Shown: positions 1 through 12,447, counted from the first letter of the stretch. The stretch: 64,000 bases of DNA from Lates calcarifer (GCF_001640805.2 NC_066835.1:8550227-8614226), one strand, 5' to 3'. Program-made: numbers and translations. The notes: a model not told the origin generated them from the letters alone.

Positions 1-76
1 GTTCTCTAGCAACAAGGAATTCCTGGACACCAAAGACCTGATGCGATTCCTTGAGGCTGAGCAGGGCATGGCTCAT
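1..76 (+). CDS. plcl2: plcl2 exon (partial), end of EF-hand region
   Basis: Reading from base 2 gives [20 protein letters not shown] and then MAH, an EF-hand region match. The exon ends in phase 0 before GTGGGT, and joining it to 204 gives AH-VSEE, which has the same length as mammalian PLCL2. A donor at 81 would create an immediate stop. Confidence 0.85.
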
Positions 77-3000
77 GTGGGTAACACAAATTAATCCTAT
101 GTGCTAGTAGCAGAAAACAAGTCAGGTGTACAGTGACAAATGGAATCCCAGTGTCTAATTTCTCCTTCATCTGTCAATCTTCCTCTCTCACTGTGTTTTC
201 TAGGTGAGTGAGGAGACCAGCCTGAAGCTCATCCAGTCCCACGAGCCATCATTGGAAGGCCGGCAGCAGGGATACCTGTCCTTGGATGGCTTCACCAGCT
301 ACCTCACCTCGGCAGAGTGCCACCTCTTTGACAGGGAGCATGACACCGTGTGCCAGGACATGTCCCAGCCTCTGTCCCACTACTACATCAACTCCTCCCA
401 CAACACCTACCTCATCGAGGACCAGTTTAGAGGCCCCTCTGACATCTCCGGCTATATCCGTGCCCTCAAGATGGGCTGTCGATGCGTGGAGGTGGATGTC
501 TGGGACGGCCCTGATGAGGAGCCAGTGGTGTGCACAGGTCACACCCTTTCCCCACCACTAGCCCTGCGTTGTGTGTTAGAAGCAATCGGAAGGTTTGCAT
601 TTGTGGCATCAGAGTATCCCTTAATTATATGTATTGAGAACCACTGTTCACTTCGACAGCAGAAAGTGATGCTGCAACATCTTGTGGGCATACTAGGGGA
701 TAGGTTATACACAAATCCCCCAGATGAAGGTGATCCGTACTTACCTTCGCCGCATGCCCTAAGGCATCGAATCCTTCTAAAGGGTAAGAAGTTGGGGCCA
801 AGTTCTGATGGGGAGGACGGGGAAGTAAGTGAAGAGGATGAAGGGGCAGAGATGTGTCAAAGGATAAAAGCAGCTAATAGCGGTGGGGCAGCACCTGGAA
901 GAAGTGAGAAGGACATGTTGCAGAAAAGCATCACTTTCACAGCCATCACTCAGTCTAATCCTCCTCATCTTCCTCCCAAACGGTTCCAGCTCTTGAAGGA
1001 GCTGTCCGACCTAGTAAATCTTTGCCACTCGGTGCAATTCATTGACTTTCCAACATCATCCAAAAGCCAAAAACCTTGGGAACTGTGCTCCTTTCATGAG
1101 TCTCTGGCTGTGCGTCTCGCTGGCGAGAGCCCTGGTGACTTTGTCAATCATAACAAGCGTTTCCTGTCACGAGTGTACCCCAGCCCCATGCGTATTGACT
1201 CAAGCAACATGAACCCTCAGGACCTGTGGAAGTGCGGCTGCCAAATTGTGTCGATGAATTTTCAGACGGCAGGATTAATGATGGACCTGAACACAGCCTG
1301 GTTCCGGCAGAATGGGAACTGTGGTTATGTTCTACGGCCAGCCATCATGCGACAGGAGGTGTCTTATTTCAGTGCTGATACCAGAGACACTGTGCCTGGC
1401 GTATCTCCACAGCTGCTGCATGTGAAGGTGGGGGAGGATAATGTTTAGACTCTTGAGAAATCTAGGGGCAATTTCTACTGAAAGTTGATTCTATTTCATT
1501 AGAACTAAAAAGTCTGACAATCATACAGGTTTTAAACAAGCCACCATGTTACCCAGTCTTATTTAGAATTGAAGACAATGGTGAAATTAAATCACAGTTG
1601 TGCTCAGTTTTACTTCCAAATGAAGTTATTTAGATCATCTTTCTTTACTGGTGGCTTCTTTACAATCTGTCTGATCATCATAGCTCTTATCCTGTTGGGC
1701 CTCACTGTGGCGATGTCACCAAGTACACCCAACAATCATTTGGGTGTGTGCAATGTCATCATGAATGATTAAGATAATGACCAAAGCTTTGAAAAAGATA
1801 GATGTTGTAACAACTTGAAATATTTCTCTAAATTCATGATTATGTTCTAAAAGCAAACAATGCATGGATAACAGCCAATATGGTGATGCTTCTTCCAGGT
1901 GATAAGTGGCCAGAACTTGCCCAAGCCAAGAGGTTCTGAGGCCAAAGGGGATGTGGTGGACCCATATGTGTATGTGGAGATCCACGGCATACCAGCTGAC
2001 TGCACAGAGCGCCGCACCAGGACAGTGACCCAGAACGGGGATAACCCTATCTTTGATGAGAGCTTTGAGTTCCAGATCAACTTGCCAGAGCTTGCCATGG
2101 TTCGCTTTGTGGTGCTAGGATGATGACTTCATAGGGGATGAGTTTATAGGTCAGTGTCAGCACACACAACACAATAAGAATGAGAAAAGTTTGTACTGCT
2201 ACCACACAGGTTTTCATATTCCTTTGAAATGCCTTGAAATTTAATGTGGTTTTCCTGCCACCACAGGTCAGTATACCATCTCCTTAGAGTGTCTTCAGCC
2301 TGGCTACCGACATGTACCACTCCAGTGTCTGACAGGAGAGGAACTTCCCCATGCCAAGCTGTTTGTCCATGTGGCCCTCACCAATCGTAGAGGAGGAGGA
2401 AAGCCTCACAAACGGGGCCTGTCTGTGCGGAAGGCGCGGAAGGGGAGGGACTACACAGCTCTGAGGGACTTGGGAGTCCGGGCTGTGGATGAGGTTTTCA
2501 AGATGGCTGCCCCACTGCTGAGAGAAGCCACAGACCTGAGGGAAAACATGCAGGTGAGGAAGAGTGAAGAGGGCAGCATCGTGACTTTGGCTGAATAATC
2601 ATACAATGGATATTTTATCATAGCAGAGAATATTTAGTTATAGTAGGGACCATGTTTAATGAAAGACATTGTGCTGATAATAAATATGATTTAATTGTAA
2701 TACCATTCCACTCTAAACAAAGGCACAATTGATGTTTAGGTTAACCAACAGCTATCCTGATAATGTCATTTATGCAAAACAAGCCAAACATTTACTGGTT
2801 CCAGTAAATGTATATATGAGATAATTTTCTGCTTGTATCTGTTTTATGTCATTATAAATTGAATGTCTTTGGCTTTCAGACTGATGATTTGACAAAACAA
2901 GCATTTTAACAATGTTACCTTGGATTCTAGGTAATTTCATATATAGTTTATACATTTTTTAAAAAATACATTAGAAATCGATGGATTCACAGAAAAAATA

Positions 3001-5085
3001 GTCAAAAGATGAATGAATTCTGAAATAACTGTTTGCCACAGCTCTAAATTTTTGCTTTATTGATTTTCATTATTAATGAATGTCGAATCTGAATTCTGAT
3101 TATTATGTATCAGTGGATTGATGATTGCGAATACAACTGGAGAGACGGAAACAGAAGACTAGCACTAGTGACAAATATCTCAACTCTCTTCAACTGTTGA
3201 AAGCTCACCTAACCTTCAAGATACCAGTAATTTGTTCTGTGGCCAATTGTGTCACCCTGCAGAAATAAAACAGCAATTATATGTTCTGTCAGTGTGGTGA
3301 GACTGTTGGCATCCACATCTCTTGATTTCTTTCATTTTCAGTCCAAACTACTACTACAACCACAGGGGAGCAAATCAATAATTGAGAGAAAAGACAAATA
3401 GCTCTGTTGCAGGAGTAGCTTTTGATTACCTGTGTGTGTGAGAGTGTGTGTGTGGGAGAGAGTGAAAGCAAATCAAGCTGGAGACAGAGCCGCGAAGAGG
3501 TTTCACCAATTTTTTTGATGATTTTGTTTTGATAGTCAGTGTGTCTGCACTGTTTTTCTATCAGGGCCAGGAGATAAGAAAGAGAAAGAAGGGGAAAGAT
3601 GTGTTCATGTTTAAATCTGCAGATTTAATTTGTCCATCTTCTTTTTTTGATAGAACTCCATCGCAGTGTTCAGGGAACTGTGTGGGGTTTCGGCTGTGGC
3701 TAACCTCATGCAGTGCGTGCTGGCTCTGAGCTCCAGAGTGTCAGGACCAGATGGAACACCTTTGCTGCTGTTTGACCTCCAGGACCACTACCCCACCCTA
3801 GAGCCCCAGGGGCCCCTGCCTGATGTCCTTCGTCGGGTTGTTTCCACATATGAAATGGTGAGGAGGAGAGATTAAACAATGAATATGCTTCTTGTTTTGC
3901 GTGCATAACAGAGTATACACGATACATAATTCATCAAAAGGAAGGAAAGACCAAACAAAAACAAAAGAAATCACAACTCAGTCAGCCACCTCCCATCTCC
4001 TGTGTACTTGACCTAACAATGAAAACCCCCCTCCCAGACAAAAGCTTCCTTTTTAGCCGATACGCTCGCAAACACAAAGTGAGCTCTCATTGTTATGTAT
4101 CAGACAACGTCCCCATTTGTTCTGGCCGTAACAAGGCTCGCAAACACATCAGCGACATCCTCACCTTGGCCCGAATCCACTGTGTTTTCCACCCAAACAA
4201 ACCGTGGACTTTCATTAACCAAGAAGAGAGTTATTTAACAGACTTAATTTATATAATGATGTCTAAAAATGAATCCAGCCCTGGAGGAAAACTCCCCCAT
4301 GGAAATAAACACAAAGAGAGAATGAGAGCGAGACAGGGGTCAATTGGGCTGTTAGTTAACTCATCAGCCAGTCGATAAAGCTGGATGAATCACTGTGTTT
4401 GAGTGGGTTTAGGTGGCACAGGCTTGGCTGCAAGGATGCAATGTCAGTTTTTTTTAATGCCCGTCCTCTTTCTCATATCTCATTTTCAACATGTCCCTTT
4501 GGTCTCTATCTCTGTCTTACAGCCTCCTCTTCATTCCATCTTTCACTCATTCATCTCTCCCAATTTCTGCCTTCTCCTCTTTTTCCCCTCTGGGCTTTGC
4601 TGGACTGTGGCTGCCCAGTATAAGTGGGTTTCCAAACAGCTGTGGCCCTGCAGTTGTAGAGTGGTAGCCTTGCTTGCTATGTCAAAAAACAATACTCTTT
4701 AAATTGATATTTGTTCAAAGTGCACTTCTTCATGTTTCATATTAGATATTCCCCAGGAGTCTCTAGAGTAGTATGATGAACAGTAAGTATGGATTGCCAA
4801 TTTAGCAATTTAGCATTTCTGTCCAGAGAGCATATGTGATGTGTGCCAGTGTGTGTGCATTGTGAATGAAAGAGGGAGACACTCAGGTTTGTAGGCAGAA
4901 ACTGGCTTTAGTGGAGATAAATGGATCTGTTTCTAGTCTTATTAAGTTATGATCAAGTTTTCGGCATATAAACCATGACACTTTAATTTAAGTATGGTTG
5001 TTTGTCACCGCTATGCAGCTAACAACTGCACAGACCTGTGACCGTGTGTTTGTGCATTAGTGTGTAAGTAAAAATGCATCGTGTC

Positions 5086-5118
<33 letters not shown>

Positions 5119-5483
5119 AGTCACTTCCGCTTCCAGCTGAGCGGATCAGAGTTGAAAAAGCTCACCCTGGTGCTGAATACCATTAGCATAGATTTGAATG
5201 TCGTTCGGGCTAAATGGATTCCACACCTCAATTCTGATGCCTGGAGGGAGAGACAAACAACAGAGACAGGAAATGGGGATGAGTGTGTATGTGTGTGTGA
5301 GTGTGAGAAAGAGTGTGTGTATGTGTGTGTTGTCTTGTTGAATTGGATCTGGTCAAAGTAGTGTACTGTAGTTAATCCCTTATTTGTCGAACAGCTTTTT
5401 TTTCCCCCACAGCAGGGTCATGTCCCAGCAGGGTTTGTGAGAGGAGGTGCAGAATTAATCAGGCAGAAGCCTCTCATGCCATT

Positions 5484-5533
<50 letters not shown>

Positions 5534-8500
5534 GTGTGGTCATTACGCCAAAAGAGCTGACACATTAGTCTCTGTGCACATACATGCATCATGTGTGCAC
5601 ATGTTGGTCTATGCGCATTTTATGGTGATTCTGCCTACAGTGTGAACTCCATTGACTATTTCCATAATTTTGATCGACCACCAATGTATAAAAGCATTGC
5701 AGCATTGTTTAATTTAATTGTAAATGTTCACCTCCCATGCGATTTACACCAATCTGGTCTCAGTCTTAATTTGTAGTATACAGCTTTTTTTATAGCAGAC
5801 AATAAAACAAACTATATATGTGCTTAACAGTGGAATTTATGCACAGAAAAAAAAAACAAGGTGGTAAAATGATTTGTGCGTTTATGGTGCCACACGACTA
5901 TGTGCATTTCATGCTGATAGATGTTCCCCTGTGTGCAGATGGTCCAGGCGAGCAAAGTGGTTATGGAGCTCTCTGATGGAATCTATGACAGGATCCTGCA
6001 CATACAGACAACGGGTGAGTAGGCGTGTGTGTGTGTGAGTGAGTGTGTTGGTGTACTTGTGTCAGTGTGTGTAAGAGATGCTGCTATGTAGAGCGTGTGT
6101 TATGGTGTGTGTGTAATGAGTAGAAATCAGGCTGTGCCCATACTCCTAGTCCACTCGTGATGACTCCCACACAGCCTCTTCAGTAGTGCTGTTATCTACA
6201 CTGCAGTGGTTTCTTTTGTCATTAACATAACTCCCTTTCATTGCCTTTTCTCTCCTATTTCCTATACATACCTTTCCTCTCCCTGCCTATATCCTTTCCT
6301 TTCTTTTCCTTTCCTTTCCTCTCCCCTCCTTTCCCACCGTCCACCGTATTTTTTTCCCTGTCCCATCTCCTGCAAACATCTGCCTGAGTGACAGCGTTAC
6401 ACAAGGTCAGATGAGTCTTTTTACTGGCCCGATTTTATCAGTATGTTTTGGATGGAGGGGGGTTTAAACTGGCGCAGCTCCCGTCGTTGATCTCCCTGCA
6501 GTCTCTTAAGCGAAGGGCACTGTGTCTGACCTGTTGATATCGTTTCCGTGATCTTTGGCAGAGGTTTGTGTACTTCAGCCTGGCCCCCCTGGGTCCTCAG
6601 GCATTAGTCAGCCAGACTGTCGTCATTGTGGTAATAAACAACCACACAAAAACATTAGCACACACACAGACACACACACACGTCACCCACAATGTGTTGA
6701 GTCTTCAGCTGTCATCCAGGAGACAGCATGATTGACATTTGGAAGTGTTAACCAGTGGCTTGGTATGAAAAATACGCACATTTATGTTGTTTATGTGGTT
6801 CTCTAGGTGCTGGATTTTAAAAAGTTACAGTCACAGACGTCATATATTTTCAAAGAAAACTTTTTAAAAAAGAACTCTTGAGGCATATATTTAAGAATTT
6901 GTGTAGTTGTTTTGTGGGTTGAGATGTGTGCAAACTCGTCAGGGTTTCAACACCACCCTCGAGAGAAATGTGAATAGAAAATAGGAAATAAAGGAGAAAT
7001 TAAGATGAATCTGACGTGAATTGATATTGCGAGATGAAGATGATGGCTCAGCTGTGGGCCATTGCGCAGAAAGAGAGGGTGTTTGACAGAGATGAATATT
7101 GTTTACAAATTTACAGACTGCTCCCAGACAACTCATCCCGTCCTCCGGTGAACTTTATTTTAGGTTTTCCGGGGCTGCAGCTTCTCTCGATGATCAAATA
7201 CTCTGTGACACAATCATCTGTTTTGTAGCAAAGGGTGCAGCACGGGCCAACTGCTGCTGAGACACTGCATTACCATCTCATACGCTATCAAGTGTCTTTT
7301 ATTTTATGTGTGATCACATATAGTATTATTAGTGAACAGAGTGAGATCTGAAAGTCCTGAGCTCTGTGCTGCTGTCCTGGTGCCAGTAACGTTCATCTGA
7401 TAAAGAGTCGCTGCAGAGCCCGAGGCCTGATCTCACGAACAAAGCTCTTCCTGTGTATACAGAGTAAAGATGGCGATCAGGTGATCCCAAGGCGGAGGTC
7501 CACCGCTCAGTCTTGGAAAAAAGGGGGGTGGGGAGTCGGGTGGGCAGCGAGGGAAGCGTAAACAGGTCACTTGGAGCGAGCCGTGGGGACGGCTGGTGGC
7601 AGAGATGGATGTCTGGAAGTTACATCAGAGCAGAGAGATGAAATGGAGAGGGGGAAGAAAGCCGTGGGAAGATGAATGGCAGAGATGGATAGCTAGAGGC
7701 AACGCTGTGAGGAAGACAAGAACACCAAGGGAGAAGAGAAAGCGGATCCACTTCGGTATCATGGTGTGCTGGGTGAGGTAGGGGGCTGGTTCTCCCAGTT
7801 TACAAAGACACTTTTTTCTCTCTGGTGGTGGTATATAGCCACGCACATAGTGTTGGGTTTATCTGGCAAGCTTTGGAGATAGTCATCATTTTATAGTTTT
7901 ATTTAAGCTATAAAAACACACCCAAGACCACATCCAGCACTGTGGGTGGATGTGGTCAAACGTTTGCTCTGTTGCACCTGTAACCACACCCAGTAGTGCC
8001 ACATCCTGAGTATCCACATATTCAGGGGTGGTTTTTCTTTTTAACACTTTGTGTCTTCCTAGAAACATTGTCCTCATCACTCTGGCTAATTCACAGGACT
8101 AATTTTTATTACAAAATATATTGAATCAAAACTGATCACATTGGGTCTGTGCATTGCCCAGAATAACAAGGGCACTGTTTCTGTACAGAAAGGTCGCTGT
8201 TGAATGTTTCAGTGCAGTGATCACCATAATCCCGTTAGATCGACAGACATCTTGAAGCTAATACTATCTGCATAGTGTAATGACCACTAAAGTCTAAGAG
8301 ACAGAACCCCATTAATACAGGGATTTTGAGGGAGATACTGATATTTCAGAGTATGATCAATATATACCATGCAATGTTCATTTTTTAAAATAGACATGTG
8401 ACACTCAAACATTTTAAGTTCCCTTTAAGATAGGCTGTGCCATAGTTGCTGAAAGGGACGTTTTCTAGTTGGAAAATAAAACTGTCACTGATGTAATGAA

Positions 8501-10225
8501 AAACCTGACTAACTGAGTGGAAAAACATAACATGGATGCCACTGCTTTCACACATACACAGTGCAAGGACTCAGTAAATGATTCTATGAGGAAGAAAATG
8601 ATGTGAATTATTACCAGATATCTTCTGGAAGAATGCTGTTTGAACTGACCCTTTAAGAGCATCAGTTGAGCTGCTTCGTTTCCTCCAGGGCCCTGTCCTG
8701 TATAATGGTGAGACTCACATCTTGGACGTATAGATTATTTTACACTTCATGACATTCTTGTAGCCTGATTATTTTTTACTGACTTCAGACTGGGAGTCAG
8801 GTCTATTGGTTTTCTCTTTCCCATCACAGTTCAGATAGAGGACTAGAAGTGAAGGTGACTTCACTTCCTGCTATATCCTGATTGGTTGGCCCTGAAGGTT
8901 AATTTGGCCTCTGGGTCAGGACCCTGTTTCTGTGTGTGTTTGTCTGTATATGCACACTGTCCCAGTGTTGGCTTGGAAATAATGTTCCCTTCATTGGCTT
9001 CGCTTCATTTCACAGTGAAATAGACACACACACACACACACACACACTACATTGGCACGTAGGCTTTGAGTTGCCTAGCAACCTCACGGTAAAGGTTATT
9101 ATTCAGGCAACTTCTATAGGTGTGTGTGAATGTGGAGCAGCGACAACGTATGTGTGTGCAGGTGTGCGTCCATGTTTGCAGACGTTTAGTGGCAGAGGTA
9201 TCATGTGTGAGGAACTGGTAAATTATGCTTGCATCCAATCTGTTTACTCTTTCCTCAGTGTGTGTGTGTGTGAAGTCCACAACTTGGCACGTTTAATGTC
9301 TGGGCTCTCGTTGATGGCTCACAGTGATGTGTGCCCCGTGTTAACCCACTTCCGGGTTTCCATGGTAACAGTGGGACAGTGGCCTGGGGCGGCCAGAAGA
9401 AGCCAGACACACAACACAACTCATTGCACACACTCCAACTAGCCGGCGGCCAGACTTTGATGACACTGTCTCTCTTTCTCTCTCTATATCATTCTTCATG
9501 TGTCTCTCAGATTTTTCCTTCCACTTTACATTGTTCCTTTGAGTTTTGTTATCGTGCTTCCTTTGTTTCTTTGTCCCTCTCTGTGATATCTGCTGCTTAC
9601 AGTAAAATGGCATTTTGTAGTCATATCTAGGAATTCCTGTAAGTCATGATCTTTGAAGTCGTGACTTACGGAGCGCTGACCTCTAATCTGCTGCGTTTTT
9701 TGTGTGTTTTCGGCCTCAGCGATGGAGTTTCATGAGAAGCTGCAGAGCCTGGCAGCGAAGGAGGGGCTGAAAGGTCGCAAGGTCAGTCGAGCGCTGGAGA
9801 GTTTCAGCTGGAACATCACCATCCTTAAGGTCAGCAGTGCAGACACTCACGCTCACGAAAAACCCAAACAGCCTCAGAGATAGGCCATTAGAACATGTTT
9901 TGGCCTGAAGCTAGTTGCTCATCTTTTTTGTTCTCTTTCAACCTCCCTCCCTCCAAATCTACCCTCTGTCCTCATCTCTCCCCACGCTACCTTTCGTCCT
10001 CTCTCCTTTCCCTCCTGACTTCACCTCCCTTTTCACATCCAGGGCCAGGCCGACCTACTGAAGCACGCCAAGGCTGAAGTCCAGGAGAACATGAAGCAGG
10101 TCCATGATGCCGCTTTGACCGGCAACCTCACCAAGAAGAGCGTAGGAGTGACGAGAGTCCGCTCCCAAACGCGACGGGGCCAGGATGACAGACACGCAAC
10201 CAGCCCTAGAGGACCCTCGGCGTAG
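1..10225 (+). CDS. plcl2: Phospholipase C-like 2 (inactive PLC, PRIP family), 3' part, 8 exons in window
   Basis: Exons: 1-76 (continues upstream), 204-1427, 1899-2149, 2267-2553, 3654-3857, 5939-6014, 9720-9829, 10043-10225. All have GT-AG borders with matching phases. The product has the end of the EF-hand region, PLC X box, linker, Y box, C2 domain and C-terminal tail. The X box has SSHNTYL and VEVDVWDG, but the second catalytic His of active PLCs is Thr (CTGHTL, about 532-549), as in PLCL1/PLCL2. The protein should therefore bind inositol phosphates and scaffold phosphatases or GABA-A receptor cargo rather than cleave PIP2 (family knowledge). PLCL2 is preferred over PLCL1 because tbc1d5, satb1 and kcnh8 follow, as in human. 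One extra G near 2118 breaks the frame inside the C2 domain. The start codon, PH domain and promoter are outside the window. Confidence 0.93.
77..203 (+). other. plcl2: plcl2 short intron (127 bp)
   Basis: This runs from donor GTGGGT to a pyrimidine-rich acceptor ending TTTTCTAG. It interrupts a region that, as I recall, lies inside one very large exon in mammals. Confidence 0.75.
204..1427 (+). CDS. plcl2: plcl2 large exon: PLC X box, linker, Y box
   Basis: This is a 408-codon open exon. It contains the X box ([29 protein letters not shown]), an acidic linker (SEEDEGAEM) and the Y box (NPGDF-like [39 protein letters not shown]). Thr replaces the catalytic His in CTGHTL. It ends AAG before GTGGGG, phase 0. 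Confidence 0.95.
1899..2149 (+). CDS. plcl2: plcl2 exon: N-terminal half of C2 domain, with frameshift
   Basis: It starts [20 protein letters not shown] and continues to [12 protein letters not shown]. The expected [10 protein letters not shown] follows only if one G of 2118-2119 is ignored. As written, the frame gives Gly and then TGA at 2121. The exon ends in phase 1 at GTCAGT. Confidence 0.9.
2267..2553 (+). CDS. plcl2: plcl2 exon: rest of C2 domain
   Basis: It enters in phase 1 and reads [20 protein letters not shown], then [20 protein letters not shown], ending DLRENMQ in phase 0 before GTGAGG. The [10 protein letters not shown] segment is typical of PLCL proteins. Confidence 0.93.
3654..3857 (+). 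CDS. plcl2: plcl2 exon, post-C2 tail
   Basis: This 68-codon exon is in phase 0 at both ends. It reads [20 protein letters not shown] and ends STYEM before GTGAGG. Confidence 0.93.
5486..5531 (+). repeat. (TG)n microsatellite
   Basis: About 22 TG units in a plcl2 intron; a shorter tract lies at 5089-5117. Confidence 0.95.
5939..6014 (+). CDS. plcl2: plcl2 exon, tail helix
   Basis: It reads [20 protein letters not shown] and then HIQTT, ending in phase 1 at GTGAGT. The acceptor is GTGTGCAG. Confidence 0.9.
9720..9829 (+). CDS. plcl2: plcl2 exon, tail
   Basis: It enters in phase 1 and reads [20 protein letters not shown] and later [11 protein letters not shown], phase 0 at the donor GTCAGC. 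Confidence 0.93.
10043..10225 (+). CDS. plcl2: plcl2 terminal coding exon
   Basis: It reads [20 protein letters not shown] and ends RGPSA, with stop TAG at 10223-10225. The last 25 residues are diverged and basic, as is usual for this tail. Confidence 0.92.
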   Translation, partial: GQADLLKHAKAEVQENMKQVHDAALTGNLTKKSVGVTRVRSQTRRGQDDRHATSPRGPSA

Positions 10226-11325
10226 CAAGCAAACGACAAGGGGGCCTGACCAAAATCGCCGTTGTAGCTGCTGTGATGAACACTCCTCATGTGATCAATT
10301 TGTTTCAACGCATTAGCCTGCCACAGTGGAAAACTTTCAGAATGTTGTAGGAGTACAATGACAAGTATCCTGTTTTTAAAGAAAGAACGGAAGAGTTGAT
10401 GAATGTAGAAGTCTTCAGAATGGAGCCGCTGTCCACCCACCTGTGGCTGAACACTCGAGAGCTGTAGACTGCTGCAGGGAGATGGAAGATAAATGACAAT
10501 GGGGAGTTGAATGTAGTTTGATTTTGAAGCCAAGGTTCCACTGTTTGTACTGTATTCAACTGTAAATACACGAGATGTTTATTATCCTCTTCTTATGTGC
10601 AATGTTTTTGAGGTTTGAGGTGTGTCATGAAGAGGGAGGAAAAAATATGTCATTTTTTTTCTAGCACAGTCTGGGATGACTCAAACTTAAGCTGAAAAGA
10701 TGTTAAAAACCTTTTGAAAAGCTGCCACCTCCACATGTTGACAGCTTGTAACTTCATTAAGCTGCTACAGTATCTAGCAATACCAAGTAAGAAAGGTCTT
10801 TTAACATCATATATCTCTTGGACCAGTGCAGCCCATATATGTCTCTCTCCAGTTTTTTCCATTAAATACTTGTAGGTCCCAGATCACTGCTTTCCATCCA
10901 GTCACCTTGAGGTCCTTTCCATTGCCACAAAATCCTCCACTTCACTCTCTAAATATTGTCTTACATACAGTATTCTATATTTTTGTATTCTCCTGAAGCC
11001 TTTGTGGTAATTAAACCACTGTTACCCGCCATAATGATCAAACGCCATAACTTTAAATGTCTGCCTCTAGGGAACAAATACTGTTTTGTTGAGAGTGCTT
11101 AATTTGTGTGCAAAACACTGTACAGTATTTTATTATGTAATTCTATCCTTTTGCTGTAAAGCACATTTTACATAAGTTATTGATCCTAAATGAAAAACAT
11201 TCCAGAAACATGTTATAGGTGCAGTAGATGAGGCTCCACATGTTCAGCTCTGTAGGAGGTTGCAGTACACGATTAGCTTCCGCAACAGTCGGGATGGAAA
11301 TAAACTAGTTTTCAAATGACTTATG
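10226..11325 (+). other. plcl2: plcl2 3'UTR (inferred)
   Basis: This is the stretch from the stop codon to just past AATAAA at 11299-11304, which is followed by a GT-rich segment near 11329-11353. The end is inferred; earlier or later cleavage is possible. Confidence 0.55.
11299..11304 (+). terminator. plcl2: Candidate plcl2 polyadenylation signal
   Basis: A canonical AATAAA lies about 1.07 kb after the plcl2 stop, with GTGTCTGTTACTGTGTTG about 25 bases downstream as a plausible GU-rich element. Confidence 0.5.
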
Positions 11326-11589
11326 CTGATGTGTCTGTTACTGTGTTGCTGCAAGAGCTTTACTTTGATGGGTATTCAGTCATACTGGCAAATGACACAA
11401 CATCTGTGCAGCTGAGATAACAGCTGATCTACTGTACATGGGGAACAGACCTGTGGTGCTATAATGTGCAGTGGATTAAAGCCTCCACTAAGCTTCCATT
11501 TATAGCTTTAATGATCATTAGGATTGGCAGATGATTAAAGACACAATCTCAACTAACAGACCTGACAATTAATTGGATGTTTTGTGGCA

Positions 11590-12370
11590 CACTTGATCCT
11601 GGAGTTGATATCTTCAACTCTGAGAAAACAATCACACCATGAAATCCATTTTGCAGCTGTTCTTGAGGTTTCAATGGTATCACATGGTTTCCATCAGCAG
11701 ACAGTTTGCTGTCATCATGAAATTGTGGATGTTCACATTGCCACTTTTAGCCATGCTAGTGGCATGACTAAGATTGTGATTTCAGTTGGTTTGTTGGTCG
11801 GTCGACCACAGAAGTCCAGACTGAAATATCTCAACAACTATTGGAGAGATTGCCATAAAAATTTAATTACATTCACGCTCCCCAGAAGATGAATCCCTCT
11901 GACACTGGTGATCCCAATTTTATCAATTTGTGGTTTTGAGTTAAATGTCTTCATATTTATGTTCCCTTTGGGATGAAATCTAGCACCATTATCAGGTCAA
12001 ATATTTTATTTGTCCAGCATCTGCAAAACTAATGACACTCCTGACAGCCTCTTGATTTAGTACTAGTTAGCAAATGTTAGCAGCTAATATGTTAAACTAT
12101 GACAGTGAATGTTAAGCATTAAAGGAAATCATCATGCTGATGTTAGCCTTATACTCAAAACATCACCGTGGTAAAGTACCACCTTGCAGAGCTGCAGCCG
12201 AGTCTTGTTTTTCATACATATTGCCCTACATCTGTAACTCCATGACAACAGGACAGTCTCCATCTGAGGATGAAGTTTATGTAATATGTGTGAAAGCTCC
12301 GGCACAACTGCTAAATGGACCTTGTGTTGAGATTGTTTTCTCAATGGCCGTTGACAAAAGTTGAGATCAG
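11590..12370. mobile_element. Non-autonomous repeat element with long terminal inverted repeats, copy 1
   Basis: The flanks 11613-11744 and 12221-12364 are imperfect inverted copies of each other. For example, the left TGAGAAAACAATCACACC matches the reverse complement of the right arm near 12315-12345. The interior holds AGACTGAAATATCTCAA (11818-11834) and CCCCAGAAGATGAATCC (11880-11896). Both recur as exact reverse complements near 61.3 kb. No ORF of transposase size is present. From memory the interior resembles a repeat common in spiny-rayed fishes. It lies between the 3' ends of plcl2 and tbc1d5. Confidence 0.7.
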
Positions 12371-12441
12371 TGTCTTAAAAGCAAGCAAGGCATTACCCAC
12401 ACAAACACGTTAACTTCATTGTGTAGCAAGAGCGATGTAGT

Positions 12442-12447
12442 TTTATT
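12442..12447 (-). terminator. tbc1d5: Candidate tbc1d5 polyadenylation signal
   Basis: TTTATT on + is AATAAA on the minus strand, about 980 bases after the tbc1d5 stop. It is the first canonical signal I find downstream; use is inferred. Confidence 0.4.

Larger units (their letters stand above)
2554..9719 (+). other. plcl2: plcl2 introns between C2 and tail exons
   Basis: Apart from the exons at 3654-3857 and 5939-6014, this is AT-rich intron DNA. It holds (TG)n tracts at 5089-5117 and 5486-5531, a (CA)n tract at 9024-9047, and pyrimidine-rich runs near 4480-4600 and 6230-6350. I see no other gene in it. Confidence 0.8.

Noticed and set aside
6015..9719. Additional plcl2 exon within the 3.7-kb intron
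   Set aside because: The flanking exons join in phase and give a protein of expected length without any further exon.
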